The notes under the pieces: generated by a model | Seen by the model: the letters and a program-made list of their open reading frames with translations, nothing else | Told to the model about the DNA's origin: nothing | Database searches by the model: none | Made by a program: the position numbers and the translations under genes | In this document: one piece after another, positions 34,779 through 43,360 of the stretch | Position numbering within the stretch: position 1 is the stretch's first letter | Layout: each line of letters begins with the position of its first letter | Assembly (NCBI RefSeq): GCF_900013425.1 | Contig: NZ_FBXK01000005.1 | Coordinates: forward strand, 124,001 to 188,000 | Direction of reading: 5' to 3' | From: Sphingobium sp. Z007 | GTDB lineage: Bacteria > Pseudomonadota > Alphaproteobacteria > Sphingomonadales > Sphingomonadaceae | DNA: 64,000 bases

Positions 34779-35702
34779 ATGATGGCCGATCCCTATTCCC
34801 TTCTGGGTGTGACGCGCAGCGCGACCGATGCGGAGATCAAATCCGCCTATCGCAAGCTCGCCAAGCAGCTTCACCCCGACAAGAACAAGGACAACCCACA
34901 AGCAGCGGACAAATTTTCCGCCGTGACCAACGCCTATGATCTTCTGTCCGACAAGGACAAGCGCGCCCGCTTCGATCGCGGCGAGATTGACGGTGACGGC
35001 AATCCGGCCGCGCCCTTCGGCTATGGCGGCGGCGGTGGCGCGGGCGGCGGTTTTCGCGGCCAGCCCGGTGCCGGCTTCGAATCCGGCGGCGCGGATTTCG
35101 GCGATATTTTCGAAGGGCTGTTCGGCGGCGCGGGGCGCCGGGCGGGCGCGGGCGGCGGTTTCGGCCGGCAGGCGCCGCCGCCAAAGGGCGCCAATGTCGC
35201 CTATCGGCTGGCGGTCCAGTTCACCGACGCGGCCACCCTCGCGCCGCAGCGGATCACCTTGCAGGACGGCAAGACCATCGATTTGAAGCTGCCCGCCGGG
35301 GTGGAAAGCGGCACGCAGATGCGCCTGTCGGGCAAGGGGCAGGCCGGGCCGGGCGGCGCGGGCGACGCGATCGTCACGATCGAGGTCAAGCCACACCCCT
35401 TCTTCACCCGCGATGGCGACAATGTGCTGCTTGACCTGCCCATCACTCTCGATGAGGCGGTGAAGGGCGGCAAGGTCAAGGTGCCGACGGTGGATGGCCC
35501 GGTGATGCTGGGCGTGACCGCGGGCGCATCGTCGGGCAAGACGCTGCGGCTGCGCGGCAAGGGCTTTACCGGCAAAGACGGTAACCGGGGCGACCAGCTA
35601 GTGACCTTGCAGATCGACGTGCCGGCCGACGACCCGGCGATCCAGGCGCTGGTCGAAAACTGGCGGGACGAACGGCCGGTGCGCGCCCATCTGGGCGTGT
35701 GA
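34779..35702 (+). CDS. DnaJ/CbpA-type class B J-protein
   Basis: A 307-residue co-chaperone that stimulates DnaK ATPase. The J-domain (2-70) has the HPD motif (LHPDKNK), a Gly/Phe-rich region spans about 75-145, and two C-terminal substrate-binding beta domains follow (KGANVAYRLAVQFTDA; FTRDGDNVLLDLPITLDEAV). No zinc-finger CxxCxGxG repeats are present, which makes it class B (CbpA-like). ATGs at 34779 and 34782 are both possible starts. A BrkB gene follows. Confidence 0.92.
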   Translation: MMADPYSLLGVTRSATDAEIKSAYRKLAKQLHPDKNKDNPQAADKFSAVTNAYDLLSDKDKRARFDRGEIDGDGNPAAPFGYGGGGGAGGGFRGQPGAGFESGGADFGDIFEGLFGGAGRRAGAGGGFGRQAPPPKGANVAYRLAVQFTDAATLAPQRITLQDGKTIDLKLPAGVESGTQMRLSGKGQAGPGGAGDAIVTIEVKPHPFFTRDGDNVLLDLPITLDEAVKGGKVKVPTVDGPVMLGVTAGASSGKTLRLRGKGFTGKDGNRGDQLVTLQIDVPADDPAIQALVENWRDERPVRAHLGV

Positions 35703-35717
35703 TGCGTTAGGCCGTCC

Positions 35718-36683
35718 ATGCCGATGCCATCGCCCCTGTCGCCCGAATCCCGTCGTCAGCATGGGCATGGCGCGCGCGCCCATTTTCACAGGCAGATGGA
35801 CCGGGTCCGGCCGGGATCGCACATCTTCGAGGTGGCGAAGCGGGTGGCGGTCGGCACCTATAGCGACGGCTTCATCCATGCCGGGAATCTGGCCTATCTG
35901 TCGCTGATGACGCTCTTCCCCTTCTTCATCGTCGCGGCGGCGGTGGCCAGCATCTTTGGCCGCACCCATGACGGTGTGCAGGCGGTTAATGCCTTCCTCA
36001 CGACCGTCCCGCGCGGCGTCGCCGATGTGGTGCGTCAGCCGATCAGCGATGTGCTGACCGCGCGCAGCGGTCCGCTGCTGTGGTTGGGCGGCCTCGTTGG
36101 TCTTTGGACGGTCGGCAGCCTCATCGAAACGATCCGCGACATTCTCCGCCGCGCCTATGGCACGAAAAGCACCAAGCCTTTCTGGCGCTATCGGCTGGGC
36201 GCGATCGGCATCACGCTGGTCAGCGTCTTCGCGTTGATGTTCGCCTTTTCGCTTCAGGTGGTCATCGCCGGCCTAGATCAGTTTCTCACCAATATCCTGC
36301 CCTGGGCCGACGACGCCATCGGGCTGGTCGCGTCCGCCAAGCTTGTGCCGATGGCGATCACCTGCCTTGCGCTCTGGTCGCTGTTCGCGGCCTTGACGCC
36401 GACCCTCTACAAGTCGCGCCGCTTCCCCAAATGGCCTGGTGCGGTGGCGACATCGCTCTGGTGGTATGGCACGGTGTTGCTGTTGCCGCCCACTTTGTCG
36501 CTGCTGGGCGGCTATGGCCGCACCTATGGCAGCCTGGCGGGCGTCATGATCTCCCTCATTTTTTTCTTTCTCGTTGGGCTTGGCGTGGTAATTGGCGCGG
36601 AATTGAATGCGGCGCTGGCGGAATTTCCCGAAGAGGAACTGGACGCGGCGGCGAAAGACCCAGGGAATGGAACGACGATATGA
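35718..36683 (+). CDS. YihY/BrkB-family membrane protein
   Basis: A 321-residue inner-membrane protein of the YihY/BrkB family, once called ribonuclease BN. About six membrane helices are visible (LMTLFPFFIVAAAVASIF; ITLVSVFALMFAFSLQVV; MAITCLALWSLFAALTPTLY; VMISLIFFFLVGLGVVIGAE). The family motif WLGGLVGLWTVGSLIETIRD is intact. Function is unsettled; a transporter-like role is suspected. Its stop overlaps the fabI start as ATGA, so translation is coupled. Confidence 0.88.
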   Translation: MPMPSPLSPESRRQHGHGARAHFHRQMDRVRPGSHIFEVAKRVAVGTYSDGFIHAGNLAYLSLMTLFPFFIVAAAVASIFGRTHDGVQAVNAFLTTVPRGVADVVRQPISDVLTARSGPLLWLGGLVGLWTVGSLIETIRDILRRAYGTKSTKPFWRYRLGAIGITLVSVFALMFAFSLQVVIAGLDQFLTNILPWADDAIGLVASAKLVPMAITCLALWSLFAALTPTLYKSRRFPKWPGAVATSLWWYGTVLLLPPTLSLLGGYGRTYGSLAGVMISLIFFFLVGLGVVIGAELNAALAEFPEEELDAAAKDPGNGTTI

Positions 36684-37486
36684 ACGGCTTGATGACAGGA
36701 AAACGCGGCCTCATCATGGGGCTAGCGAACGACAAGTCGCTCGCCTGGGGCATTGCCCAGCAACTGCACGCGCAGGGCGCGGAACTGGCCTTTTCCTATC
36801 AGGGCGACGCGCTGGCCAAGCGCGTGCGGCCGCTGGCGGAGCAGGTCGGCTCGGACTTCCTGATCGATTGCGACGTCACAGACATGGACAAGCTGGACGC
36901 CGCCTTCGCCGAGTTGGAAGCGCGCTGGGGCACGATCGATTTCGTCGTCCACGCGATCGGCTTTTCCGACAAGAATGAACTGCGCGGCCTTTATGTTGAC
37001 ACCAGCCTGGAGAATTTCCTGCTGACCATGAACGTGTCTGCTTACAGTTTTGTGGCAGTCACCCGCCGCGCCCGCGCTTTGATGCCGAACGGCGGCAGCA
37101 TCCTGACGCTTTCCTATTATGGCGCGGAAAAGGTCATCCCCCATTATAACGTCATGGGCGTGGCCAAGGCGGCGCTGGAAACCAGCGTCAAATATCTGGC
37201 GATGGACCTGGGGCCGGAAAATATCCGCGTCAACGCCATCTCCGCTGGCCCGATCAAGACGCTCGCCGCCAGCGGCATCGGCGACTTCCGCTATATCCTT
37301 AAGTGGAATGAACTGAACTCCCCGCTGCGCCGCAACGTGACGATCGAGGATGTCGGCGGCGCGGGGCTCTACCTGTTGTCCGACCTGGCGTCGGGCGTGA
37401 CCGGTGAAATCCATCATGTCGACGCGGGTTATAACGTGATCGGCATGAAGGCCGAAGACGCGCCGGACATCGCGCTGGATAAGTGA
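36680..37486 (+). CDS. fabI: Enoyl-[acyl-carrier-protein] reductase (NADH)
   Basis: A 268-residue FabI, reducing trans-2-enoyl-ACP in the last step of each fatty-acid elongation cycle; the family is the target of triclosan. The NADH site (GKRGLIMGLANDKSLAWGIA), the catalytic Tyr-x6-Lys pattern (YNVMGVAKAAL) and the long AISAGPIKTLAASGIGDF loop are typical. The start at 36680 overlaps the BrkB stop; an internal ATG four codons later is possible. An upstream in-frame stretch within BrkB is excluded. Confidence 0.95.
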   Translation: MNGLMTGKRGLIMGLANDKSLAWGIAQQLHAQGAELAFSYQGDALAKRVRPLAEQVGSDFLIDCDVTDMDKLDAAFAELEARWGTIDFVVHAIGFSDKNELRGLYVDTSLENFLLTMNVSAYSFVAVTRRARALMPNGGSILTLSYYGAEKVIPHYNVMGVAKAALETSVKYLAMDLGPENIRVNAISAGPIKTLAASGIGDFRYILKWNELNSPLRRNVTIEDVGGAGLYLLSDLASGVTGEIHHVDAGYNVIGMKAEDAPDIALDK

Positions 37487-37494
37487 GGCTAAAA

Positions 37495-37553
37495 CCCTCT
37501 CCCCTCGGGGGAGAGGGAGGGGCCCGTCGCGAAGCGATGGGAGGGTGAGGGGG
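37495..37553. repeat. REP family B, left copy flanking the DUF559 gene
   Basis: Outer hairpin CCCTCTCCCCTCGGGGGAGAGGG followed by an inner GCCCGTCGCGAAGCGATGGG palindrome and GAGGGTGAGGGGG. It is inverted relative to the copy at 37912-37972, and base changes are compensatory in the stems. It begins 8 bases after the fabI stop codon and ends two bases before the nuclease start codon, and its purine-rich end supplies the Shine-Dalgarno. Confidence 0.85.
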
Positions 37554-37555
37554 CT

Positions 37556-37981
37556 ATGCGACGACCCGATCCTGAAAATGCTGACTCCCTGAACAGGGTG
37601 CGCGCCATGCGTCGCGATCCGACCGAGCCGGAAAAGCGACTTTGGTCGAAACTGCGCAACCGGCAGTTGGACGGTATCAAATTTCGTCGGCAGGTCTGGC
37701 TGGTAGGCTTCATTGCGGATTTCTATGCCGCCGATCTCCGGCTGGTCATCGAAGTTGACGGCGATGGCCATGCCGCTAGGGAAGCAGCCGATGAGCAGCG
37801 ATCCCAGATATTGCAGCGCGAGGGGTTTCGGACGATCCGTTTCGCCAATGTGGATGTGATGCGTAATATCGAAGGGGTTTTGGAGGCAATTTTGATGACG
37901 GCGCGCGCTGACCCCTCACCTTCCCGCTCGGCTGCGCCGAGCGGGCCCCTTCCTCTCCCTCAAGGGGAGAGGAATATATGA
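37556..37981 (+). CDS. DUF559 endonuclease-like protein nested in a REP pair
   Basis: A 141-residue protein of the DUF559 family, a PD-(D/E)XK/Vsr-like nuclease fold. Visible pieces are [40 protein letters not shown] and [11 protein letters not shown]; Asp55 with Glu65 and Asp67 form the expected metal site. Residues from about 119 to the end are encoded by the right REP copy, so the tail is repeat-derived and probably not part of the fold. GGGAGGGTGAGGGG from the left REP is the ribosome binding site. Its stop overlaps the aroC start. No methyltransferase or MutL partner is nearby, so it is not an obvious restriction or Vsr system. Confidence 0.85.
   Translation: MRRPDPENADSLNRVRAMRRDPTEPEKRLWSKLRNRQLDGIKFRRQVWLVGFIADFYAADLRLVIEVDGDGHAAREAADEQRSQILQREGFRTIRFANVDVMRNIEGVLEAILMTARADPSPSRSAAPSGPLPLPQGERNI
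37912..37972. repeat. REP family B, right copy, inside DUF559 and before aroC
   Basis: The inverted partner of 37495-37553: CCCCTCACC, a GCTCGGCTGCGCCGAGC palindrome, then the hairpin CCTCTCCCTCAAGGGGAGAGG. Its left part codes for the DUF559 C-terminus and its right end is the aroC Shine-Dalgarno, which lies in the hairpin stem. Confidence 0.85.
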
Positions 37982-39069
37982 GTTTCAACAGTTTTGGTCG
38001 CGTATTCCGCTTCACCACTTGGGGCGAGAGTCATGGTCCTGCCATCGGCGCGGTCGTGGACGGCTGCCCGCCCGGCCTCCCGCTCAGCGAAGCGGATATC
38101 CAGCCCTGGCTCGACCTGCGCAAGCCCGGCACCTCCAAATTCACCACCCAGCGGCGCGAAGCGGACGAAGTGCGCATCCTGTCGGGCGTGTTCGAAGGGC
38201 GCACCACCGGCACGCCGATCAGCTTGATGATCGAGAATACCGATCAGCGGTCGAAGGATTATTCCGACGTCGCCAAGGCTTATCGCCCCGGCCATGCGGA
38301 CTATGCCTATGACGCCAAATATGGGTTTCGCGACTATCGCGGCGGCGGGCGTTCCTCCGCGCGCGAAACCGCAAGCCGGGTCGCGGCGGGTGCCGTCGCC
38401 CGCGCCGTCATCCCCGAAGTCGATATCTTCGCCTATGTCAGCGCCATCGGCGGCGACGCGATCGACTATGATAATTTCGATGCCGCCCAGATTGGTCAGA
38501 ACCCCTTTTTCTGCCCAGATGTCGCCGCTGCCAAGCGTTGGGAAAAGCTGGTCGATGAAGCCCGCCTGGACGGTTCCTCGCTGGGCGCAGTGGTCGAATG
38601 TATCGCCTCCGGCGTCCCTGCCGGCTGGGGCGCGCCGCTCTACGCGAAACTCGACAGCGAACTCGCCGCCGCGATGATGAGCATCAACGCGGTCAAGGGC
38701 GTCGAGATCGGCGACGGTTTCGCCGCCGCCAGCCTGCGCGGCGAACAGAATGCGGACCCGATGCGACCTGCTTTGGATGGGGGCAACGATGGCCCCGTCT
38801 TCCTCGCCAACCATGCAGGCGGCATCGCAGGCGGCATCGCCACCGGCCAGCCGGTGAAGGTCCGCATCGCCTTCAAGCCGACCAGTTCCATCCTGATCCC
38901 GGTCGAAACCGTGACGCGCGAAGGCGACGCGTCCGATATCATCACCAAGGGTCGCCACGACCCATGCGTCGGTATTCGCGGCGTGCCAGTGGTCGAAGCG
39001 ATGATGGCGCTGGTGCTGGCCGACCAGAAACTGCTCCACCGCGCGCAATGCGGCGAAGGGCCGGAATAA
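37978..39069 (+). CDS. aroC: Chorismate synthase
   Basis: A 363-residue AroC, converting EPSP to chorismate with reduced FMN, the last step of the shikimate pathway. Family signatures are [20 protein letters not shown] at the N-terminus, [19 protein letters not shown] near 121-139, and [13 protein letters not shown] near 323. Its start overlaps the DUF559 stop. The ribosome binding site AGGGGAGAGG is the end of a REP hairpin, so translation may depend on melting of that stem or on coupling. Confidence 0.97.
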   Translation: MSFNSFGRVFRFTTWGESHGPAIGAVVDGCPPGLPLSEADIQPWLDLRKPGTSKFTTQRREADEVRILSGVFEGRTTGTPISLMIENTDQRSKDYSDVAKAYRPGHADYAYDAKYGFRDYRGGGRSSARETASRVAAGAVARAVIPEVDIFAYVSAIGGDAIDYDNFDAAQIGQNPFFCPDVAAAKRWEKLVDEARLDGSSLGAVVECIASGVPAGWGAPLYAKLDSELAAAMMSINAVKGVEIGDGFAAASLRGEQNADPMRPALDGGNDGPVFLANHAGGIAGGIATGQPVKVRIAFKPTSSILIPVETVTREGDASDIITKGRHDPCVGIRGVPVVEAMMALVLADQKLLHRAQCGEGPE

Positions 39070-39075
39070 CCCGCG

Positions 39076-39104
39076 CCCGTTCGCTTCGAGCATGTCGAGA
39101 AGCG
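39076..39104. repeat. REP family C single unit
   Basis: A single unit (CCCGTTCGCTTCGAGCATGT then CGAGAAGCG) seven bases after the aroC stop, of the same family as 24468-24585 and 55954-56029. Confidence 0.75.
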
Positions 39105-39165
39105 TGTGGCGCGGCGTTGCCCGTTGCTCGCCTTCGTTCGAAACAAATGGCGGTCGGCGCTATCG

Positions 39166-39218
39166 ACGCGCCGAACCGCGCCAACCGCGCGCCGAACCGC
39201 GCCAACCGCGCGCCGAAC
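39166..39218. repeat. 21-base tandem repeat
   Basis: About two and a half copies of a 21-base unit containing GCCGAACCGCGCCAACC (39166-39186, 39187-39207, partial 39208-39218). The first base differs between copies. It may be a slippage-generated local duplication. Confidence 0.75.
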
Positions 39219-39368
39219 ATCGTTTCGATGCGAGACGACTCGGTCCTGTTACGATAGTATGACCGATATCGCCCGCGGGAGGGCGAGCGGCAGAGCGTAA
39301 GCCTGGGGAGCGTCACCACGCATCACGCGCGGATTGACGGTCAAAACGTCCCCTTAACGCCGCGACAC

Positions 39369-39396
39369 GGGCCAGCCATGCAACCATGGCTGGCCC
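39369..39396. terminator. 12-bp hairpin upstream of the permease
   Basis: GGGCCAGCCATG, loop CAAC, CATGGCTGGCCC, followed by ATTTCGTT. It is a perfect stem 54 bases before the permease start, either a weak terminator for upstream transcription or a leader structure. Confidence 0.5.
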
Positions 39397-39450
39397 ATTT
39401 CGTTCCACCGGTGGAAGGACACGCGACCACGCGATCCGACGGGGGACGAA

Positions 39451-41235
39451 ATGCATTTCATCGGCGCGCTGCTGGGCGTTTACCGCGCGGAAATCGGCCT
39501 GCTGATCCTTGCCTGCATGTTCGTCGCTTTCGTTCGCGAACGCTATTCGCCCACCGTCATCGCCGTGGTCGGCGCCTGTGCCTATGGCGTCTTTGGCATG
39601 CTGAATGAAAAGGCGATGTTCTCGGTTTTTTCCAACAGCGCGCCATTAACAGTTGGCGCCATGTTCGTCCTGTCCGGCGCGCTGGTCCGCACCGGCGTCA
39701 TTGGGCGCGTCGCCGACCTCATCATGACCCGTGCGGAGCGGCATCCGCGGATCGCGCTGGCCGAAGTGGCGCTGGGCGCGTTGCTGCTGTCGGCCTTCCT
39801 CAACAACACGCCGGTCGTCGTGCTGCTGATCCCTATCATGTTCAAACTGGCGCAAGCGACCGGCTATCCGGTCAAGAAGCTGCTGATCCCGATGAATGTG
39901 ATTGCGGTGCTGGGCGGTTGCCTGACGCTGGTGGGGACCTCCACCAATCTGGTCGTGGCGGGGATCGCCGCCGAACAGGGCATGGATCGGTTCGGCATTT
40001 TCGACATCAGCCTTTACGGCGCGGCGGGCGCGGCGGCGGGCATCGTGGCGTTGCTCTGCCTGTCTTTTCTGCTGCCCAGCGATCCCCCGTCGATCGCGGG
40101 CGAAAATGGCGGCGCGGCGGTGCAGGATTATCTGACCGAACTGGTCGTGCCGCAGGATAGCGAGGATATAGGGCGCGAAATCGGCGCGCTGGGCCTGTTT
40201 GGGCGATCGGTGCAACTGCTCGGCCTCAAGCGGCATGGTGACATCATGCGCCAAGGGCTGGAAACAGAGGAACTGCGATCCGGCGATCACCTGATCGTGC
40301 GGGCGGACGGCGCGGCGATCATGACGCTGCGCGAATCGGGCCAGTTCGACCTCGGCGTGGCCGCCGATTCCCGCACCAGCGCGCAGGACGGCACTGTGGT
40401 CGAAGCGATGGTCGCGCCCAGCCATCCCTCAATCGGCGAGCGGCTGGGCGACATTCCCTTCCTCCATGCGCTGCGCGTGCGCATCATCGGCATCCATCGC
40501 GCGCGCCATCTGCCCGGTCCTGACCTCGCCGAAACGCGCATCCGCGGTGCCGACCGGTTGCTGGTGGCGGGGGAAGATGACGCCATGCGCGCGCTCAAGG
40601 ACAATCCGCACCTGATCGGCGTCGACATCAGCCGCACCCGCGCCTTCCGCCCGCGCAAGGCGTGGATCGCGATCGCCGCGATGGCGGGCGCGGTGCTGCT
40701 GTCCGCCTTCGACGTGGTGGGCATCGGCATGGCAGCCGTGATCGCCGTGGGCCTGATCCTGGTCACCCGCTGCATCGACCCGGAGGAGGCCTGGGGCGCG
40801 ATCGACGGCGATGTGCTGATCCTTATCTTCGCCATGCTGGCGGTCGGGCTGGCGCTGGAACAGGCGGGCAGCGTAACGCTGATGGTCGGCTGGATCATGC
40901 CGTTGATGCAGGTCGCCCCGGCCTGGACGCTCGTCTTCATCGTCTATTTCGCGTCGCTCATATTGTCCGAACTGCTCAGCAACAATGCGGTCGCCGCGCT
41001 GCTGACGCCGATCACCATTGCGCTGGCGCACCAGTTGGGCGTGGACGCGCGCCCGCTGGTGATCGCCTTGATGATCGGCGCATCGGCCTGTTTCGCGACG
41101 CCGATCGGCTATCAGACCAACGCGCTTGTCTATGCCGCGGGCGACTATCGCTTCGCCGACTTCGTGCGGATCGGCGTGCCGATCAACATCGTCGTCGGTC
41201 TGGCGGTATGCAGCGCATTGGTCCTTCTGGGCTAA
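39451..41235 (+). CDS. SLC13/ArsB-like permease with internal RCK-C domains
   Basis: A 594-residue inner-membrane transporter of the divalent anion:Na+ symporter type. Membrane helices fill the N-terminal about 210 residues and the C-terminal about 190. The paired signatures LGGCLTLVGTSTNLVVAGIA and ASACFATPIGYQTNALVYAA match the two symmetric anion/Na+ sites of the superfamily. The soluble middle (about 215-385) contains two TrkA-C/RCK-like domains (RSVQLLGLKRHGDIMRQG; RVRIIGIHRARHL), as in sulfate permease-like members. Substrate may be sulfate, a dicarboxylate or another oxyanion. Confidence 0.88.
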   Translation: MHFIGALLGVYRAEIGLLILACMFVAFVRERYSPTVIAVVGACAYGVFGMLNEKAMFSVFSNSAPLTVGAMFVLSGALVRTGVIGRVADLIMTRAERHPRIALAEVALGALLLSAFLNNTPVVVLLIPIMFKLAQATGYPVKKLLIPMNVIAVLGGCLTLVGTSTNLVVAGIAAEQGMDRFGIFDISLYGAAGAAAGIVALLCLSFLLPSDPPSIAGENGGAAVQDYLTELVVPQDSEDIGREIGALGLFGRSVQLLGLKRHGDIMRQGLETEELRSGDHLIVRADGAAIMTLRESGQFDLGVAADSRTSAQDGTVVEAMVAPSHPSIGERLGDIPFLHALRVRIIGIHRARHLPGPDLAETRIRGADRLLVAGEDDAMRALKDNPHLIGVDISRTRAFRPRKAWIAIAAMAGAVLLSAFDVVGIGMAAVIAVGLILVTRCIDPEEAWGAIDGDVLILIFAMLAVGLALEQAGSVTLMVGWIMPLMQVAPAWTLVFIVYFASLILSELLSNNAVAALLTPITIALAHQLGVDARPLVIALMIGASACFATPIGYQTNALVYAAGDYRFADFVRIGVPINIVVGLAVCSALVLLG

Positions 41236-41296
41236 ACTGGCCCTGTTCGCGTGGTCCCGGCCGCGCCATCACGGCGGAAATGACGAGGACCATTCC

Positions 41297-42082
41297 ATGA
41301 CCAGCCTGCCCTTCACCCAGGTCGACGCTTTCGCCGACGCGCCCTTCACCGGCAATCCCGCCGCGGTGATGCCGCTCGACGCATGGCTGGACGACGCCAC
41401 GCTCCAGGCGATCGCAGCGGAAAACAACCTCTCCGAAACCGCCTTCACCGTGCCGACCCCGGACGATCCCGACGCGGATTACGCCCTGCGCTGGTTCACC
41501 CCCACGGTCGAGGTGAAGCTGTGCGGCCATGCCACACTGGCGAGCGGCCATGTGTTGCTCAAGGGAGAGGCTATCCGCTTCCGCACCCGCCATTCCGGCA
41601 TCCTGACGGTCACGCGTGACGGCGACGGTTATGCGCTGTCCTTGCCTGCCTGGGGCATGACGCCCAAGGCGCTGCCGGACTTGGCCGCCGGGCTAGGCGG
41701 CGAACCGATCGAATCGCACTGGCGCGAGGGCGGCTACAGCCTCTTCCTGTTCCCCGACGCCGCCGCCGTGCGCGCGCTGACCCCCGATTTCGCCGCGCTC
41801 AAGCGCCATGGCGACGTGATGCTGATAGCGACCGCACCGGGCGACGACAGCGACATCGTCAGCCGCGTCTTCGTGCCGGGCGGCGGCGTGGACGAAGACC
41901 CCGTCACCGGATCGGCGCATAGCCTGCTCGTGCCCTTTTGGGCGGCGCGGCTGGGGAAGGCGCAACTCAGCGCCTATCAGGCATCCGCGCGGGGCGGGCG
42001 GCTGGGCTGCACTTTGGCTGGGGACCGCGTCATCCTGACCGGCCAATGCCGCACGGTGATCGAGGGGCGCTTTCTTCTCTAA
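41297..42082 (+). CDS. PhzF-family isomerase/epimerase-like protein
   Basis: A 261-residue PhzF-like protein with the two-lobed diaminopimelate-epimerase fold. The N-terminal QVDAFADAPFTGNPAAV is the family signature, and the catalytic Glu47 lies in NNLSETAF; GHATLASGHVL and DPVTGSAHSLL form the two substrate loops. The start at 41297 has GAGGA upstream, and the in-frame extension falls in the permease gene. Phenazine genes are absent, so it is a generic member of unknown substrate. Confidence 0.9.
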   Translation: MTSLPFTQVDAFADAPFTGNPAAVMPLDAWLDDATLQAIAAENNLSETAFTVPTPDDPDADYALRWFTPTVEVKLCGHATLASGHVLLKGEAIRFRTRHSGILTVTRDGDGYALSLPAWGMTPKALPDLAAGLGGEPIESHWREGGYSLFLFPDAAAVRALTPDFAALKRHGDVMLIATAPGDDSDIVSRVFVPGGGVDEDPVTGSAHSLLVPFWAARLGKAQLSAYQASARGGRLGCTLAGDRVILTGQCRTVIEGRFLL

Positions 42083-42085
42083 CCC

Positions 42086-42180
42086 CCATTCCGTTCGCCC
42101 TGAGCCTGTCGAAGGGCCGTTCTTCCTTTACCGCGCTGGAAGAAGGGCAGGGCGTCGATAGGCTCAGCCCGAACGGATGG
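42086..42180. repeat. REP family C inverted pair
   Basis: Left unit 42086-42119 (CCATTCCGTTCGCCCTGAGC with TGTCGAAGGG) and right unit about 42152-42180 (inverted, ending CCCGAACGGATGG). It lies between the convergent PhzF and serine hydrolase genes. Confidence 0.8.
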
Positions 42181-42198
42181 AGGTAAGACCGGCTGTCC

Positions 42199-43323
42199 TT
42201 ACCCCGGAAACAGCCCCATCAACCGCGCCAGCGCGCCACGCACGGCCGCGCGCTGTTCCTTCTCCGGCGACATGCCGATCCGCACCACCGTCAGCCGCTG
42301 CGACGGGGAGATCAATATATATTGTCCATTATGGCCAACGCAGCCGAACAGGCTGTCGGGCGCCCGGCCCGGCATCAGCGCGCTCTCGCTACTCTCCCGG
42401 TTGAGCCACAGATGCGCGCCATAGGCCGGATTGCGCGGCGATGGCGTCCGCATGAAGGCCACCCATTTTTCCGGCAATATCTGATGCCCATTGGGCGATC
42501 GGCCGTTCCTGCGCAGCAATTCGCCAAAGCGCCCATAATCGCGCGCCGTCATGTGTAATAGGCTGCCACCGATCATCGTGCCCGCCGCATCATATTCGGG
42601 CGTCAGGCTGGACAATTGGCCTGGCGCCTTCAGCCGCCCGTCGATGAAGGTCTGCATCGCCCGTCGGCGTATGTCTGGATCGGCGCTGCTGGTCAGCATC
42701 CGCGTCATCAGGTCGGACAGGATGATGCTGCTGCCCGTCGAATAGGAAAAGACCGCGCCCGGCGCATGGGCCAGCGGCTTGGATTCGGCATAGGCGCGCA
42801 TGTCCTGCGCGCCGTCCATGAACAACATGCGCGGCGTATCGCCACGGGTAATCGGTTCGCCATCCTCGACATGGTCCAGCCCCGACCGCATCTGGAGCAG
42901 TTGGCGCAACGTGATCTTGCCGCGCGGATCGCCCGGCTGGCTCCACGCCGCGACCGGCACCGGCGAATCGAGCGCCAGTCGCCCGTCCGACACCATCAGC
43001 CCCACCAGCACCGCGGTCACGCTCTTGGCGATCGACCAGGACAGTAATTTGGTGTCGGGACCAAAGCCGGGGGCGTAGCGCTCCGCGATCACTTGGCCGT
43101 CGCGCATCACCAGCAGGGCGCGGGTTTCGCCCATCGCGTCATCCTCGAACAACGGGTCGATCGCGGCGCGCAGCGCGTCTGCGCCAACGACGGCGTCGCT
43201 CGCCACGGCATAGACGGGCGCGGGGGCAGGGGCCGCGCGAACGACCAGCGTCCCGGCGACCAAGACGCCTGCGGCGCCCAGCGCCAGCCCAAGGCGCTTT
43301 ACGATTCGGCTATCCATCTGCAT
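42199..43323 (-). CDS. Serine hydrolase, class C beta-lactamase/DD-peptidase-like
   Basis: A 374-residue exported penicillin-binding-protein-like hydrolase. An N-terminal membrane anchor or signal (11-30) is followed by the active-site tetrad Ser97-x2-Lys100 (SWSIAKS), the YST motif (FSYSTGSS) and a C-terminal GHNGQYI replacing the KTG box. It belongs to the esterase/6-aminohexanoate-dimer hydrolase branch rather than to true AmpC enzymes. Likely substrates are esters, amides or D-amino peptides in the periplasm. It is divergent from the small membrane protein at 43361. Confidence 0.88.
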   Translation of the reverse strand: MQMDSRIVKRLGLALGAAGVLVAGTLVVRAAPAPAPVYAVASDAVVGADALRAAIDPLFEDDAMGETRALLVMRDGQVIAERYAPGFGPDTKLLSWSIAKSVTAVLVGLMVSDGRLALDSPVPVAAWSQPGDPRGKITLRQLLQMRSGLDHVEDGEPITRGDTPRMLFMDGAQDMRAYAESKPLAHAPGAVFSYSTGSSIILSDLMTRMLTSSADPDIRRRAMQTFIDGRLKAPGQLSSLTPEYDAAGTMIGGSLLHMTARDYGRFGELLRRNGRSPNGHQILPEKWVAFMRTPSPRNPAYGAHLWLNRESSESALMPGRAPDSLFGCVGHNGQYILISPSQRLTVVRIGMSPEKEQRAAVRGALARLMGLFPG

Positions 43324-43360
43324 AAGCCGCCGCCCTTACGCAACGGAATGGAAAAGGGCC

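Larger units (their letters stand above)
39070..39450. other. Intergenic region before the SLC13-like permease
   Basis: This 381-base gap has no gene. It holds a REP family C unit (39076-39104), a 21-base tandem repeat (39166-39218) and a strong 12-bp hairpin (39369-39396). The permease promoter probably lies between 39225 and 39365, but no clear boxes were found. Confidence 0.6.

Noticed and set aside
37556..37981. DUF559 protein as part of a restriction-modification or Vsr repair system
   Set aside because: No methyltransferase, specificity subunit or mismatch-repair gene is near; neighbours are fabI and aroC.
41297..42082. Phenazine biosynthesis gene
   Set aside because: PhzF-like proteins are widespread, and no other phenazine gene is present.
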